From Chryseobacterium jejuense (GTDB lineage Bacteria; Bacteroidota; Bacteroidia; Flavobacteriales; Weeksellaceae), in the NCBI RefSeq assembly GCF_900100075.1, contig NZ_FNEG01000005.1, forward strand, positions 372,001-436,000: a stretch of 64,000 nucleotides of DNA. The letters are read 5' to 3'. Shown here piece after piece: positions 36,362 through 46,400 of the stretch (positions are counted from its first letter, which is position 1; each line of letters starts with the position of its first letter). The notes below the pieces were generated by a model. The model saw nothing but the letters and a program-made list of their open reading frames with translations. It was not told where the DNA came from and ran no database searches. Both the position numbers and the translations under genes were made by a program.

Positions 36362-37843
36362 TCAGTTTTGTTGTAGTTTTAAATACACTCCATTTGTCCA
36401 ACCGAATCCATCCTGATTGGGATATTCCCCGCCTCCTGCTATTGTTTCCGTATCTAATGCATTGTATTTTTCCATCAGTTTCCCTGTATTCTTGTAGACC
36501 CTTTCTACATTGAAACACCAGTTATTTTTAATTTTTTCAGCCAGTTCATTAAAATCATAATTTTTCATTGCTTTAAAGCCAAGCCATTGATAAGGTGCCC
36601 AGGCATTGGGTAAATCCCATTGTTGCCCTGTTTTTTGGGTAGTAGTAACCAACCCACCCGGATATAAAAACTTTCCAGAAATAGTTTCAGCTATTGCTTT
36701 GGCTTGCTCCTGATCTGCAATTCCAAGGAATAAAGGGTAAAGAGCAGCAATATGTTCAGACGGTGTTTTTGTGTTTTTTTTAATATGATAATCTTTGTAA
36801 ATCTTCGTCTTTTCATCCCAGAAGTATTTATTAATCATATGTCTTCGCTTTGCTGCTCTTTCAGTAAAATAATTTTCTTTGTCTTTCAGATGCTGAAGTG
36901 CTGATGATCTTGCCAATGTAGTTTCCAAATGCCATAAAAGACAGTTTAAATCAACCTCAGCAAGATTCAGGGTTTCTATTGTCTGAATATGTTCTCCGTC
37001 TGCAAACCATCTGCTGGAAAAATCCCAGCCCGATTCACAGGCGCTTCTTATATTTCTGTAAAATTCTTCTCCCGAAGCATTCTCCTGATCTTCAATATCA
37101 ATCAGATAGCTTTCAGGGCGAGGTACATTTTCAGCATCATAATATCTGTTCAGGATATCTCCATCCTGGGTTTTTACAACTCTTTTGAATCCCGAACCAC
37201 TTTCTGCTTCCTCTTCTCCATTCATCCAGAAAGCATATTCCTTTTCCAAAGTATCATGATATTTTGAATAAATAGCTTCATCATTCTTTGTCTCAGCAAG
37301 AAGTTCCAGCATTAATGAAAAATAAGGCGGTTGTGACCGGCTTAAAAAATGGGTTCTACTCGCATTGGGAACAAATCCAACATTCTGAATCAAATAAGAA
37401 CAGTTTTCCACAATATTCTCCATCATTTCCACTCTCCCGGAAACCTGTAGTCCAAGCATGATAAAATAACTGTCCCAATAAAAAAACTCATTGAAACGTC
37501 CACCTGGAACGACATAAGGCTTTGGTAATTTTAAAAGTGTTCCCTTTTCTTCATAAGCGTTACGTGTAAGTTCATCCCATAGCTTTTCTATATGCTGATC
37601 GATGGGAAGATGATCTTCTCTCCGAACAGATATTTTAGCTCCTAAAAAATCAAAATGAGTCATCACAAAATGTTTCAGATCAAAGCCTGCAGCATCTTTC
37701 TCCTGCTCATATTTTGCATTAATCTCTGCAATCGGAAATAAAGGAACTGCATCCGTCATCATTTTCTGATCTTCAAAAATTTTTGATTTCTGTACTGCGT
37801 CAAAAAGGACCTGAATTTCTTTGATATAAAGCTGATTATTCAT
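36362..37843 (-). CDS. treF: Cytoplasmic alpha,alpha-trehalase (GH37)
   Basis: 493 residues. GH37 signatures PGGRFNEFFYWDSYF and QWDLPNAWAPYQWLGF are both present. The catalytic acid is expected in ESGWDFSSRWF and the base in GEYPNQDGFGWTNGV. There is no signal peptide, so it acts in the cytoplasm like TreF, splitting trehalose to two glucose. It starts 2 bases after the MFS gene stops, showing translational coupling. The gene symbol is by analogy. Confidence 0.92.
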   Translation of the reverse strand: MNNQLYIKEIQVLFDAVQKSKIFEDQKMMTDAVPLFPIAEINAKYEQEKDAAGFDLKHFVMTHFDFLGAKISVRREDHLPIDQHIEKLWDELTRNAYEEKGTLLKLPKPYVVPGGRFNEFFYWDSYFIMLGLQVSGRVEMMENIVENCSYLIQNVGFVPNASRTHFLSRSQPPYFSLMLELLAETKNDEAIYSKYHDTLEKEYAFWMNGEEEAESGSGFKRVVKTQDGDILNRYYDAENVPRPESYLIDIEDQENASGEEFYRNIRSACESGWDFSSRWFADGEHIQTIETLNLAEVDLNCLLWHLETTLARSSALQHLKDKENYFTERAAKRRHMINKYFWDEKTKIYKDYHIKKNTKTPSEHIAALYPLFLGIADQEQAKAIAETISGKFLYPGGLVTTTQKTGQQWDLPNAWAPYQWLGFKAMKNYDFNELAEKIKNNWCFNVERVYKNTGKLMEKYNALDTETIAGGGEYPNQDGFGWTNGVYLKLQQN

Positions 37844-37845
37844 AG

Positions 37846-39075
37846 TTATTTTTTAGGATTGATTTTTAATTTATTCATGAAAATGGCCGAAGTAATTAAC
37901 AGCGAAAGCGGAATCAGAGACAGGTAAAATGCCTGTTGCCCACTGAATTCCTGAAATACAAAACCTGTAATAATTGAGCCTATTGTTCCTCCAATCGCAG
38001 AAAAAACTACAATCAGTCCGGACATTGCGCTGTGTAAATATTTAGGAATGGAAGCCAGAATCACAGAGTTGATACTCGGATAAATTGGAGCCAGCAAACC
38101 GCCCATTAATGGAAATAAATACACTACAAGTGGTGCATTCAGCCAGTTTGTACCAGCATCAATATGAATATTGTGAGTTAATGGAAGGACCAAAAGTAAA
38201 CTTACTGCAAATCCAATCACACAGAATGATACCACATAAATCCAACTGATCTTTCTGGAAAAGAACCCGGATAGAAACCTTCCCAATGCAAAAGCTCCCG
38301 CCAAAACTGCTCCTGCCTGAATACTCATAGAAGTAGGAACTTTTAAAATTTCTTTATAAAATGTAGGAGTCCATGTCTGAAAACTCTGCTCTACCAATAC
38401 AAAAAGGAAAGCACATAGTAAAAAGCATAATACTTTTTTATAACTGAATAAGCTTGCACTGTTTTTCAGATCTCCCAACCAATCGGTTCTCTCACTTTTC
38501 GCGGCTTTTTCATTTAGTTTTGAAAAGAATAAAAACAAAAAAGACAGCGTAGAAAGAGCTCCCAAAACCCAATATACATTCAGCCAATGGGTAGATTTCG
38601 GATTATGATCGTCAATATATAAACTGAACAATAGATTTCCTGCTAATACTCCAATCATGAAAAACCCTTCCAGAAAGCCCATAAAGCTTGAGTGCTCTTT
38701 ATCTGTTTCTGTTACCAGACCAATAGAGGTGAAAACAGAAATTTTAATCAATGCAAAAGAAACTCCTACGATGGCAAATAATAATTTAAAGACCCAAAAA
38801 TCATTGGTAAACGGCATCACAAAGCACATTCCACTCACCAAAAACAATGCGATCAGCATAGATTTTTTGATGCCTATTTTAGGAAGAAATGATGCCAGAA
38901 TGAAAGAACAGATGGCAATCGGGAGGTCTTTAAATCCTTCCAATATACTGGCAGATGATTTCGAAATTCCAAAGTTCTGCTGAACCTGTAAAATAACAGT
39001 TCCTACAGAATTCAGAAGAATTGCGAAAACAAAATAGTTTAAAAACAGAACCGCCTTGATGTTGAAGTTTTTCAT
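37846..39075 (-). CDS. Major facilitator superfamily permease, probably for trehalose
   Basis: 409 residues with twelve predicted membrane helices and the usual central loop (SKLNEKAAKSERTDW). MFS-type Gly-rich helices are seen (GAVLAGAFALGRFLSGFF). First gene of the operon MFS - trehalase - TonB receptor. Substrate is inferred from context: inner membrane uptake of the sugar cleaved by the cytoplasmic trehalase. An AraC regulator is divergent, 123 bases away. Confidence 0.85.
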   Translation of the reverse strand: MKNFNIKAVLFLNYFVFAILLNSVGTVILQVQQNFGISKSSASILEGFKDLPIAICSFILASFLPKIGIKKSMLIALFLVSGMCFVMPFTNDFWVFKLLFAIVGVSFALIKISVFTSIGLVTETDKEHSSFMGFLEGFFMIGVLAGNLLFSLYIDDHNPKSTHWLNVYWVLGALSTLSFLFLFFSKLNEKAAKSERTDWLGDLKNSASLFSYKKVLCFLLCAFLFVLVEQSFQTWTPTFYKEILKVPTSMSIQAGAVLAGAFALGRFLSGFFSRKISWIYVVSFCVIGFAVSLLLVLPLTHNIHIDAGTNWLNAPLVVYLFPLMGGLLAPIYPSINSVILASIPKYLHSAMSGLIVVFSAIGGTIGSIITGFVFQEFSGQQAFYLSLIPLSLLITSAIFMNKLKINPKK

Positions 39076-39144
39076 TCAGGTTATTTCTTTGCGGCTAAGA
39101 TAGAAGCATTTCTGTTCACAATAATTTAACACAATAAATCAATA

Positions 39145-39176
39145 TTTGAACAATATTAATATAATTAGTATTTTTA
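39145..39176 (+). promoter_or_regulatory. Probable promoter of the AraC-type regulator
   Basis: TTTG (39145-39148), 20 bases, then TATTTTTA (39169-39176), one mismatch to TAnnTTTG. A CTAAGATA (minus TATCTTAG) at 39095 is a weak candidate -7 box for the divergent MFS operon. Confidence 0.45.
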
Positions 39177-39198
39177 GTGAATAAATATGATTAACTAA

Positions 39199-40062
39199 AT
39201 GAAAGTTACTTTTGAAAGAGTAATTCCCAATGAGAAAAGCTCGTTTCGTACGATTCATAATAACTCCCCTATTTCAGAATTCAAATGGGAATATCATTAT
39301 CATCCCGAAATTGAACTGGTATGTGTCATTTCAGGGAGCGGAACCCGCCACGTTGGCTATCATAAAAGTAATTATACTCATGGTGATCTGGTTCTGATAG
39401 GTTCCAATATTCCACATTCAGGATTTGGATTAAATTCTATTGATCCGCATGAAGAAATTGTCCTTCAGTTCAAGGAAGAGATTCTCCAGTTTCCCCAACA
39501 GGAAGTGGAAGCCCGATCCATCAAAAATTTGCTTGAACTTTCAAAATATGGGATTCATTTTCATCATAAAGTAAAGAAAGCCCTGCTTCCGAAATTAAAG
39601 CTGATGCTGGAATCGGAAGGTTATAAAAGATATCTGTTGTTGCTTGAAATTCTTTTCGAATTGTCAAAGTGTAAAGATTATGATCTTTTGAACAAGGAAA
39701 TTATGCCCTACACCATCATTTCAAAGAATAAAACCCGTCTTGAAAATATTTTCACCTACGTAGAACACCATTACGACAAGGAAATTAATATTGAAGATGT
39801 TGCAAAACTCGCCAATCTCACCTTACCTGCCTTTTGTAATTTCTTTAAAAAAGCAACACAGATCACCTTTACAGAATTTGTGAACCGATACCGGATTAAT
39901 AAAGCCTGCCTTCTGATGGCTCAGGATAAATCTATCTCAGAATGCAGTTATAGCTGTGGTTTTAATAATGTGACTTATTTCAACAGGATGTTTAAAAAGT
40001 ATACGGGTAAGACACCTTCAGAGTTTATTAAGGATTATGCGCATAATAAAGTGAATGTGTGA
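39199..40062 (+). CDS. AraC-family transcriptional regulator
   Basis: 287 residues. An N-terminal cupin with metal/sugar-pocket-like histidines (WEYHYHPEIELVCVISGSG, HGDLVLIGSNIPHSG) and two C-terminal HTHs (DVAKLANLTLPAFCNFFKKATQ and ISECSYSCGFNNVTYFNRMF). Divergent from the trehalose operon, so it probably activates those genes when sugar binds the cupin; the effector is inferred. The pattern is that of sugar-sensing RhaS/AraC types in Bacteroidota. Confidence 0.9.
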   Translation: MKVTFERVIPNEKSSFRTIHNNSPISEFKWEYHYHPEIELVCVISGSGTRHVGYHKSNYTHGDLVLIGSNIPHSGFGLNSIDPHEEIVLQFKEEILQFPQQEVEARSIKNLLELSKYGIHFHHKVKKALLPKLKLMLESEGYKRYLLLLEILFELSKCKDYDLLNKEIMPYTIISKNKTRLENIFTYVEHHYDKEINIEDVAKLANLTLPAFCNFFKKATQITFTEFVNRYRINKACLLMAQDKSISECSYSCGFNNVTYFNRMFKKYTGKTPSEFIKDYAHNKVNV

Positions 40063-40063
40063 A

Positions 40064-40262
40064 TTTCGCACAGATCTCACAGACTTCACAGATGTTTGTG
40101 TTATAAAATGATACAAGATCAAAAAATCTGCGAGAAAATATTTCATTTAAAATTTATACAAATAAAATATCACGCAGATCTCGCTAATTTCGCAGATGTT
40201 TGCGTTATAGAATCATACAGCAACAAAAAATCTGCATAATCTCCTAAATCTACGAGAATGTT
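40064..40262. repeat. Dispersed intergenic repeat, family A (two tandem units)
   Basis: Unit 1 (about 40070-40150) and unit 2 (about 40172-40260) share CAGATGTTTG(T/C)GTTATA, an AATCATACA-like middle and AAAAAATCTGC with a GAGAA end. They are related to the text at 1.02-1.29 kb. Part of the 347-base gap between the AraC gene and the thioredoxin gene; no coding potential. Confidence 0.65.
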
Positions 40263-40268
40263 ATAATA

Positions 40269-40308
40269 GCCACGAATTCACGAATAAAATCATTCGTGAA
40301 TTCGTGGC
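40269..40308. repeat. Perfect 17-bp inverted repeat in an intergenic region
   Basis: GCCACGAATTCACGAAT (40269-40285) and its exact complement (40292-40308) with a 6-base loop. No T-tract on either side, so not a standard terminator. It sits in the middle of family A repeat text. Confidence 0.8.
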
Positions 40309-40345
40309 AAATAAAAACGGGATAAACATCTGAGTAATCTATGGG

Positions 40346-40376
40346 CAATAAAAAAGCTGTCCTAAAAAGAACAGCT
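40346..40376 (-). terminator. Terminator of the thioredoxin-like gene
   Basis: AGCTGT (40355-40360) and ACAGCT (40371-40376), with an A-run before it that gives a U-tract on the minus transcript. Confidence 0.65.
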
Positions 40377-40409
40377 ATATATTATAACAAATAAGAACCG
40401 GTAACGGAA

Positions 40410-40964
40410 CTATTTCCATTTAATATTGCATCCCATACTTGGTCTCTGAATTTCTTCCTGTGGTTCTCCAGCTAAAAGATTTTCAAAAGCAATAATCAGG
40501 TCTTCTCCAGTGATATCCTTATTATTCCCAGGTCTTGATTCATCCATCTGACCTCTGTATACAAGATCCAATTTATCATCAAAGAAATAGAAATCAGGAG
40601 TACAAGCTGCATCATAAGCTTTAGCGATAGTCTGGCTCTCATCAAATAAATAAGGGAAATCAAATCTTCTTTCGATTTGGAATTCAATCATTTTTTCAGG
40701 AGAATCATCCGGATATTTTTCAATATCATTAGCATTGATCGCAATGAATTCAATTCCTTTTTCATTGTAGTCTTCATACAATTCATTGATTTTATCAATT
40801 ACATGAAGAACAAACGGACAGTGGTTGCACATGAAGATAACCAATGTTCCTTTTTCTCCTTTCAGTTCTTCTAAAGACTGAAGTTCATTCGTTTTTGACG
40901 GGTTTGGAAGCTCAAAAAACGGAGCTTTTGTTCCTAATGCCAACATATTGGAGGGAGTATTCAT
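40410..40964 (-). CDS. Thioredoxin-fold (AhpC/TSA-like) protein
   Basis: 184 residues from the ATG at 40964 (MNTPSNMLALG); the seven-residue longer form begins inside the promoter box. The active site is CNHCPFV (CxxC) after LVIFM, with the cis-proline at CTPDFYFFDD. It resembles the peroxiredoxin-like thioredoxins that accompany organic or oxidative stress genes. No signal peptide, so cytoplasmic. Single gene. Confidence 0.85.
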   Translation of the reverse strand: MNTPSNMLALGTKAPFFELPNPSKTNELQSLEELKGEKGTLVIFMCNHCPFVLHVIDKINELYEDYNEKGIEFIAINANDIEKYPDDSPEKMIEFQIERRFDFPYLFDESQTIAKAYDAACTPDFYFFDDKLDLVYRGQMDESRPGNNKDITGEDLIIAFENLLAGEPQEEIQRPSMGCNIKWK

Positions 40965-40984
40965 ATCCTTTTTCTTTAGTTTCA

Positions 40985-40992
40985 CAAAGATA
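40985..40992 (-). promoter_or_regulatory. Probable -7 promoter box of the thioredoxin-like gene
   Basis: TATCTTTG on the minus strand, 20 bases upstream of the chosen start at 40964. Confidence 0.5.
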
Positions 40993-41019
40993 GAAATTTC
41001 TTTCGTTATATGGTAAGGA

Positions 41020-41165
41020 AGATGGGAACTGAAAGACGGAAGCTATTCTTCCCGATGTATTTATCGAGTAAAGCTATATACTTTATTAATTTTTACAATC
41101 ATTTCCACATTATACACTTAAACTACTTCCAGTTCTCATTCTTCCAGCTTCCAAAAAAATTTTCC
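41020..41165. repeat. Intergenic repeat, family B, with inverted ends
   Basis: Left end 'ggaagatgggaactgaaag' and 'gacggaagct', right end 'agttctcattcttccagctt': an imperfect inverted repeat of about 145 bases. The words match the 50.90 kb copy. MITE-like appearance, but no target duplication seen. Confidence 0.4.
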
Positions 41166-41197
41166 AACCTCCTTTTTTCATTAAAATTAAAATAACG

Positions 41198-41243
41198 TTT
41201 GGAAGTTATCTTTAAAAGTTTGTAGTTTTGCTAACACTGTTAG
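41198..41243 (+). promoter_or_regulatory. Promoter and operator of the TetR-type regulator
   Basis: TTTG (41198-41201), 21 bases, TAGTTTTG (41223-41230, full TAnnTTTG). It is followed at once by the palindrome CTAACACTGTTAG (41231-41243) across the expected start of transcription. The same palindrome recurs before the efflux operon, so it is the likely autoregulatory operator. Confidence 0.7.
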
Positions 41244-41254
41244 AAAAGAATATC

Positions 41255-41851
41255 ATGGGCTTACATGAACGTCGTCAAAGAGAAAAAGAATCCATCCGTG
41301 CAAATATTTTGCAGGCGGCTTTCAATTTGGCTAAATCTGAAGGCTGGGCATCACTTTCCATGCGTAAAATAGCAGACGCTATTGAGTACAGCGCACCGGT
41401 GGTGTATGATTATTTCGAAAACAAGGATGCTATTCTATTTGAAATCTCATTAGATGGCTTCCACAAATTACATATAGAACTATTAAAGGCGCAACAAAAA
41501 TTTGATACTCCTGAAGAGCAACTTGTTGCTGTTGTAGATGCATATTGGAGCTTTGCTTTTAATAATAAAGAATATTACCAACTGATGTTTGGTTTGGGAA
41601 TGCAGTGTTGTGGAAAAGGGCAGATGAAAAAGGAGTTTTCCTCATTCCAGGAACTGATTTACGAATGTACTTATAACATTATTGAGAAAAACGGTTCGAA
41701 TACAGATAATGCATGTCACATGTCTCATGCTCTGTTTTCAGCGGTACATGGAATGATTTCCATTATGATGATGCGTACAGGTGATATTCCGTCTACGATG
41801 AATAAATCGACTTTAGATGAAACAGTTTCATCTTTTATTAAGTCTTTATAA
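41255..41851 (+). CDS. TetR/AcrR-family repressor of the RND efflux operon
   Basis: 198 residues from ATG 41255 (MGLHERRQREKES); a TTG upstream lies inside the promoter box and is rejected. The N-terminal HTH is typical (ILQAAFNLAKSEGWASLSMRKIADAIEYSAPVVYDYFENKD, about 15-60). The C-terminal helical domain should bind the drug-like inducer. It faces in the same direction as the efflux genes, 367 bases upstream of them; the shared operator marks it as their regulator. Confidence 0.9.
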   Translation: MGLHERRQREKESIRANILQAAFNLAKSEGWASLSMRKIADAIEYSAPVVYDYFENKDAILFEISLDGFHKLHIELLKAQQKFDTPEEQLVAVVDAYWSFAFNNKEYYQLMFGLGMQCCGKGQMKKEFSSFQELIYECTYNIIEKNGSNTDNACHMSHALFSAVHGMISIMMMRTGDIPSTMNKSTLDETVSSFIKSL

Positions 41852-41869
41852 TATTTTTTTGAACTAAAA

Positions 41870-42149
41870 TTAACACCGTTAGGAAATTTAACACTGAATT
41901 AATAGCATTCAACTGTTGATTTCTGATTAAAAACAAAAACTATTTATGCAAAACTCTACTTTGTTGAATTGTTGAAGGTACTTATTTTTCTTTTATAATT
42001 AACACCGTTAGAAAAATTAACACTTATTACACCTCACATCTTTATATACTTAAATACATTAAAACATTTTTCAATTATGGAAACAATCGATCTGATCGGA
42101 CATTAAAAATTCTGTAATTTTTTTTGAACTAATCATTAACACTGTTAGG
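41870..42149 (+). promoter_or_regulatory. Three copies of the TetR-type operator before the efflux operon
   Basis: TTAACACCGTTAGG (41870-41883), TTAACACCGTTAGA (41999-42012) and TTAACACTGTTAGG (42136-42149), each with the dyad TAAC-NNN-GTTA. The first two are followed 5-6 bases later by a further TTAACACT half-site. The first and third are preceded by TTTTTTTGAACTAA. Spacing is about 129 and 137 bases. The rest of this 367-base gap has no gene, only a 9-codon micro-ORF at 42077-42106. Confidence 0.75.
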
Positions 42150-42218
42150 AAAAAGAACAGCATTTATTAAAGAAAAACATTACTTAAATCTCACTTCATT
42201 AAAAAAATTAAACTAACA

Positions 42219-43379
42219 ATGAAAATACCTGGAAAAACAAGGTTTATTGTACTTATTTCAAGTATAATTCTTTTACAGAGCTGCACCAAAGCTGCAGAAG
42301 GATCTAATAATGCACCACCAGCTCCTGAACTTCCGGTTTATACCGTTATCACCTCTCCTGCTACCACTTATCAAGAATTCCCGACTGCTTTGGAAGGAAA
42401 AAACAATGTGGAAATCAGATCTCAGGTTGATGGATATCTTGATAGAATTTATGTAGAGGAAGGTGCTTATGTAAGAGCCGGACAACCTTTATTTAAGATA
42501 GATTCAAGAAGCTATGGCGAGCAGATGAATATGGCTCAGGCTAATCTTCAGGCAGCCAATGCCAATATACAGAAAGCTAAAGTGGAAGTTGACAGACTCC
42601 AGCCTTTGGTAGCTGCAAAAGTAGTTTCTGATGTGCAACTTAAAACAGCAAAAGCTAATTATGAAGCTGCAGTAGCTGCATCCGCACAAGCCAGAGCATC
42701 AGTTGGAAGCGCCAGAATCAATGTAGGATTTACGACCATTACAGCACCGGTAAGCGGTTATATAGGAAGAATCCCTTTCAAAAAGGGAAGTCTGATCTCA
42801 AGAACAGACCCTAATCCATTGACTTTATTATCAGACATCAGCGAAATTTATGCGTATTTCTCTTTAAGTGAACTTGATTTTATTGCTTTTCAAAATAAAT
42901 ATCCGGGAGCCACTTTAGAAGAAAAACTGAAAAATATGCCCATGGTAGACTTGGTCATTGCAGATAACAGTACTTACCCTGAAAAAGGAAGATTAAGTAT
43001 TGTAGACGGACAGTTTGATAAAACAACAGGAGCCATCAGCGTAAGAGCTGTTTTCCCTAACACCAGCGGAGCACTGAGAACCGGAAATACGGGAAGAATA
43101 CGCATGCCACAACTGATATCCAATGCAGTTGTTATTCCACAGGAATCTACTTTCGAAATTCAGGATAAAACGTATGTATATGTAATGGATAAGAATAAGA
43201 AAGTAACCGGAAGACCTATCAAAATTTCTGGAAAAACAGACAGTTATTACTTTATCTCTGAAGGACTTTCACCGGGAGAAAAAATTGTCTACACAGGAAT
43301 CGGAAACCTGAAAGATGGTGTTTCTATCAAACCTAAAGCTATTTCCTCAGACAGTTTATTGAGAGCAAAACCTTTGTAA
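42219..43379 (+). CDS. RND efflux periplasmic adaptor (membrane fusion protein)
   Basis: 386 residues. Lipoprotein signal with lipobox LLQSC (cysteine about 22). Biotinyl-lipoyl halves (VEIRSQVDGYLDRIYVEEGAYVRAGQPLFKID and TITAPVSGYIGRIPFKKGS) around an Ala/Gln-rich alpha-hairpin (about 95-165), then beta-barrel and membrane-proximal domains. It joins the pump to the outer membrane channel. First gene of the operon, 38 bases before the pump gene. Confidence 0.94.
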   Translation: MKIPGKTRFIVLISSIILLQSCTKAAEGSNNAPPAPELPVYTVITSPATTYQEFPTALEGKNNVEIRSQVDGYLDRIYVEEGAYVRAGQPLFKIDSRSYGEQMNMAQANLQAANANIQKAKVEVDRLQPLVAAKVVSDVQLKTAKANYEAAVAASAQARASVGSARINVGFTTITAPVSGYIGRIPFKKGSLISRTDPNPLTLLSDISEIYAYFSLSELDFIAFQNKYPGATLEEKLKNMPMVDLVIADNSTYPEKGRLSIVDGQFDKTTGAISVRAVFPNTSGALRTGNTGRIRMPQLISNAVVIPQESTFEIQDKTYVYVMDKNKKVTGRPIKISGKTDSYYFISEGLSPGEKIVYTGIGNLKDGVSIKPKAISSDSLLRAKPL

Positions 43380-43417
43380 ATATTCTGAAACGGAAGACTT
43401 AAAAAAATAAACTTCTT

Positions 43418-46400
43418 ATGTTAAAACAATTTATAGAAAGACCGGTACTTTCAACGGTCATCTCCATAATACTCTTATTATTGGGAGCCTTGTCTCTCTT
43501 TAATTTGCCAATTGCTCTCTTTCCGGATATCGCCCCACCAAGTGTTCAGGTAACGGCTTTTTATCCGGGAGCGAATGCTGAAGTAGTGGCACGTTCTGTG
43601 GCTACTCCTATTGAGGAGGCTGTGAATGGGGTTGAGAACATGACTTACATGACTTCCAATTCCAGTAATGACGGAACCATGACGCTAAGCGTTTTCTTTA
43701 AGCAGGGATCTGATCCTGATAATGCTGCTGTAAACGTGCAAAACCGTGTCTCAAAAGCAATGAGCCAGCTTCCTCAGGAAGTTGTACAGGCGGGAATTTC
43801 CACTCAGAAAGTTCAGAATAGTATGATCATGTTCATGGGATTATCCAGCGATGATCCAAAACAATATGATGAACTCTTCTTACAAAATTACCTTAAGATC
43901 AACGTGATTCCACAGATCCAGCGTATTCCAGGGGTTGCACAGGCACAGGTTTTCGGAACTAGAGATTATTCTATGAGAATCTGGCTGAAACCGGATAGAC
44001 TGGCTGCCAACAATCTTTCTCCACAGGAAGTTTTGAATGCTATTAAAGATCACAACCTTGAAGCTGCTCCGGGACGTCTTGGGCAGGGAAGTAAGGAAAC
44101 TTACGAGTATATCCTTAAATATAAAGGAAAACTAAACAAGGGTGAAGATTATGAAAGCATCGCCATCAAAGCAAATAGTGATGGATCATTCCTAAGATTA
44201 AAAGATGTTGCAAGAGTAGAATTCGGTTCTTATACCTATACAGCAACAAACAGAGTAGATGGGAAACCGGTTGCCGGATTTGCTATTTTACAAACAGCAG
44301 GTTCCAATGCCAATGAGATACTAACTGAAATTGAAAAGCAGGTAGACCAATTCAGTACTACCCTGCCTAAAGGTGTGAAGCCCATTATCATGTATAATTC
44401 TAAAGATTTCCTTGATGCTTCTATTCATCAGGTAGTGGAAACTTTAGTAATTGCTTTCATTTTGGTATTTATTGTAGTATTTATCTTCCTTCAGGATTTC
44501 AGATCTACTTTAATCCCTGCCATTGCAGTACCCGTAGCGATTATCGGAACCTTCTTCTTCCTGCAGTTATTTGGTTTCAGTATTAACATGCTTACTTTAT
44601 TTGCATTGGTACTGGCCATCGGTATTGTAGTGGATGATGCTATTGTAGTGGTTGAAGCCGTCCATTCCAAAATGGAACAGACGGGAATGCCTGTGGAACA
44701 CGCCACCATGAACTCTATGAGTGAGATCTCAGGAGCGATTATCTCCATTACATTGGTGATGTGTGCGGTATTTATTCCGGTTGGATTTATGCAAGGACCT
44801 GCTGGGGTTTTCTACAGACAATTTGCCTTTACACTGGCAATTGCTATTATGATTTCAGCGGTGAATGCTTTGACATTAAGCCCTGCATTATGTGCTTTGT
44901 TCCTAAATGATCCTCAGGGAGAACATGGTGAGCATGGTCATAAAAAAGGTTTTGGAGCAAGATTTTTCAATGCATTTAATGCCAGCTTCAACAACATGAC
45001 TAAAAAATATATTTACAGCCTTAAGTTTTTAATCAAAAATAAATGGGTAGCCATTGGAGGTCTTGTTTTGATTACTGCTGCTAGTATTTTTATGATTAAA
45101 AAGGCTCCATCTGGATTTATTCCAACGGAGGACCAAGGGTTTGTATTATATGCAGTGAATACTCCTCCGGGAAGTTCATTGGAAAGAACACATAACGCAA
45201 CTGCGCAGATTGACAAAATCATTAACGGCGAGAAAGCAACCAATCACCTTTGGGTAGCTGATGGAATGAACTTTATCAGTAATGCTAATGCTTCTCCTTA
45301 TTCTGCAGGGTTCATCAAGCTTAAAGATTATGACAAGCGTGGAGATATGAAAGATCCGGATCAGATTGCTGCTACATTAACAGGAAAAGTAAGCCAAGTG
45401 AAGGATGCTAATGCTTTCTTCTTTAACTTCCCTACCATCCAGGGATTTGGTAACGTGTCCGGTTTTGAATTTATGCTTCAGGATAAAACCAACGGTTCTT
45501 TTGAACAATTGGGAACAACCACTCAGCAATTCATTGGTGAACTGATGAAACGGCCGGAAATTGCATTTGCATTTACAACATTTGCTGCCGGAAACCCTCA
45601 ATACACTATTAATGTGGATACAGATAAAGCCAATCAGCTAGGAGTTTCTGTAACAGAATTAATGCAAACTATGCAGATTTATTACGGAAGTAGCTTCGTT
45701 TCAGATTTCAACCGATTTGGAAAATATTATAGAGTAATGGCTCAGGCGGATATTCCTTATCGTACAGATATTAACTCTCTGGAGGGAATTTATGTAAAAA
45801 ATAAATCAGGAGAAATGGTTCCTGCAAAGACATTGGTAACTTTAAAAAGAACCTTTGGCCCTGAAACAGTAACCAGAAACAACCTTTTCAACGCGGTAAC
45901 GATTAATGGAACTCCAAAACCAGGATACAGTACCGGAGATGCTATTAAAGCAGTAGAAGAAGTTGCTCAGAAATCACTTCCGAGAGGTTACGGTTATGAG
46001 TGGACAGGAATCACCCGTGAGGAGATTAAAACAGGAGGGCAAACAACTTTCATCTTCCTTCTAAGTATTTTGTTTGTATACTTCCTATTGGCTGCTCAGT
46101 ATGAGAGTTATATTCTTCCATTTGCCATTATTTTAACTATTCCAACCGGAATATTTGGAGTATTTGCCTTTACAGGGCTGGCTGGAATTGATAACAATAT
46201 TTATGTACAGGTAGGATTAATCATGTTAGTCGGGTTACTGGCTAAAAATGCCATCCTGATTGTGGAATTTGCCGTACAGCGAAGAAAAGCAGGACGATCA
46301 TTAATTGAATCTGCCCTTCAGGCTTCAAGATTACGTTTAAGACCAATCCTGATGACCTCTTTTGCTTTCATCGTAGGGATGCTTCCATTGGTTTGGACAC

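Noticed and set aside
36339..36518. 60-residue extension of the TonB receptor at its N-terminus
   Set aside because: It is antisense-like text running into the trehalase 3' end in another frame. A good signal peptide starts at 36338.
40269..40308. Inverted repeat as a CRISPR-like or terminator element
   Set aside because: Single copy without spacers, and no T-tract on either strand, so neither CRISPR nor a standard terminator.
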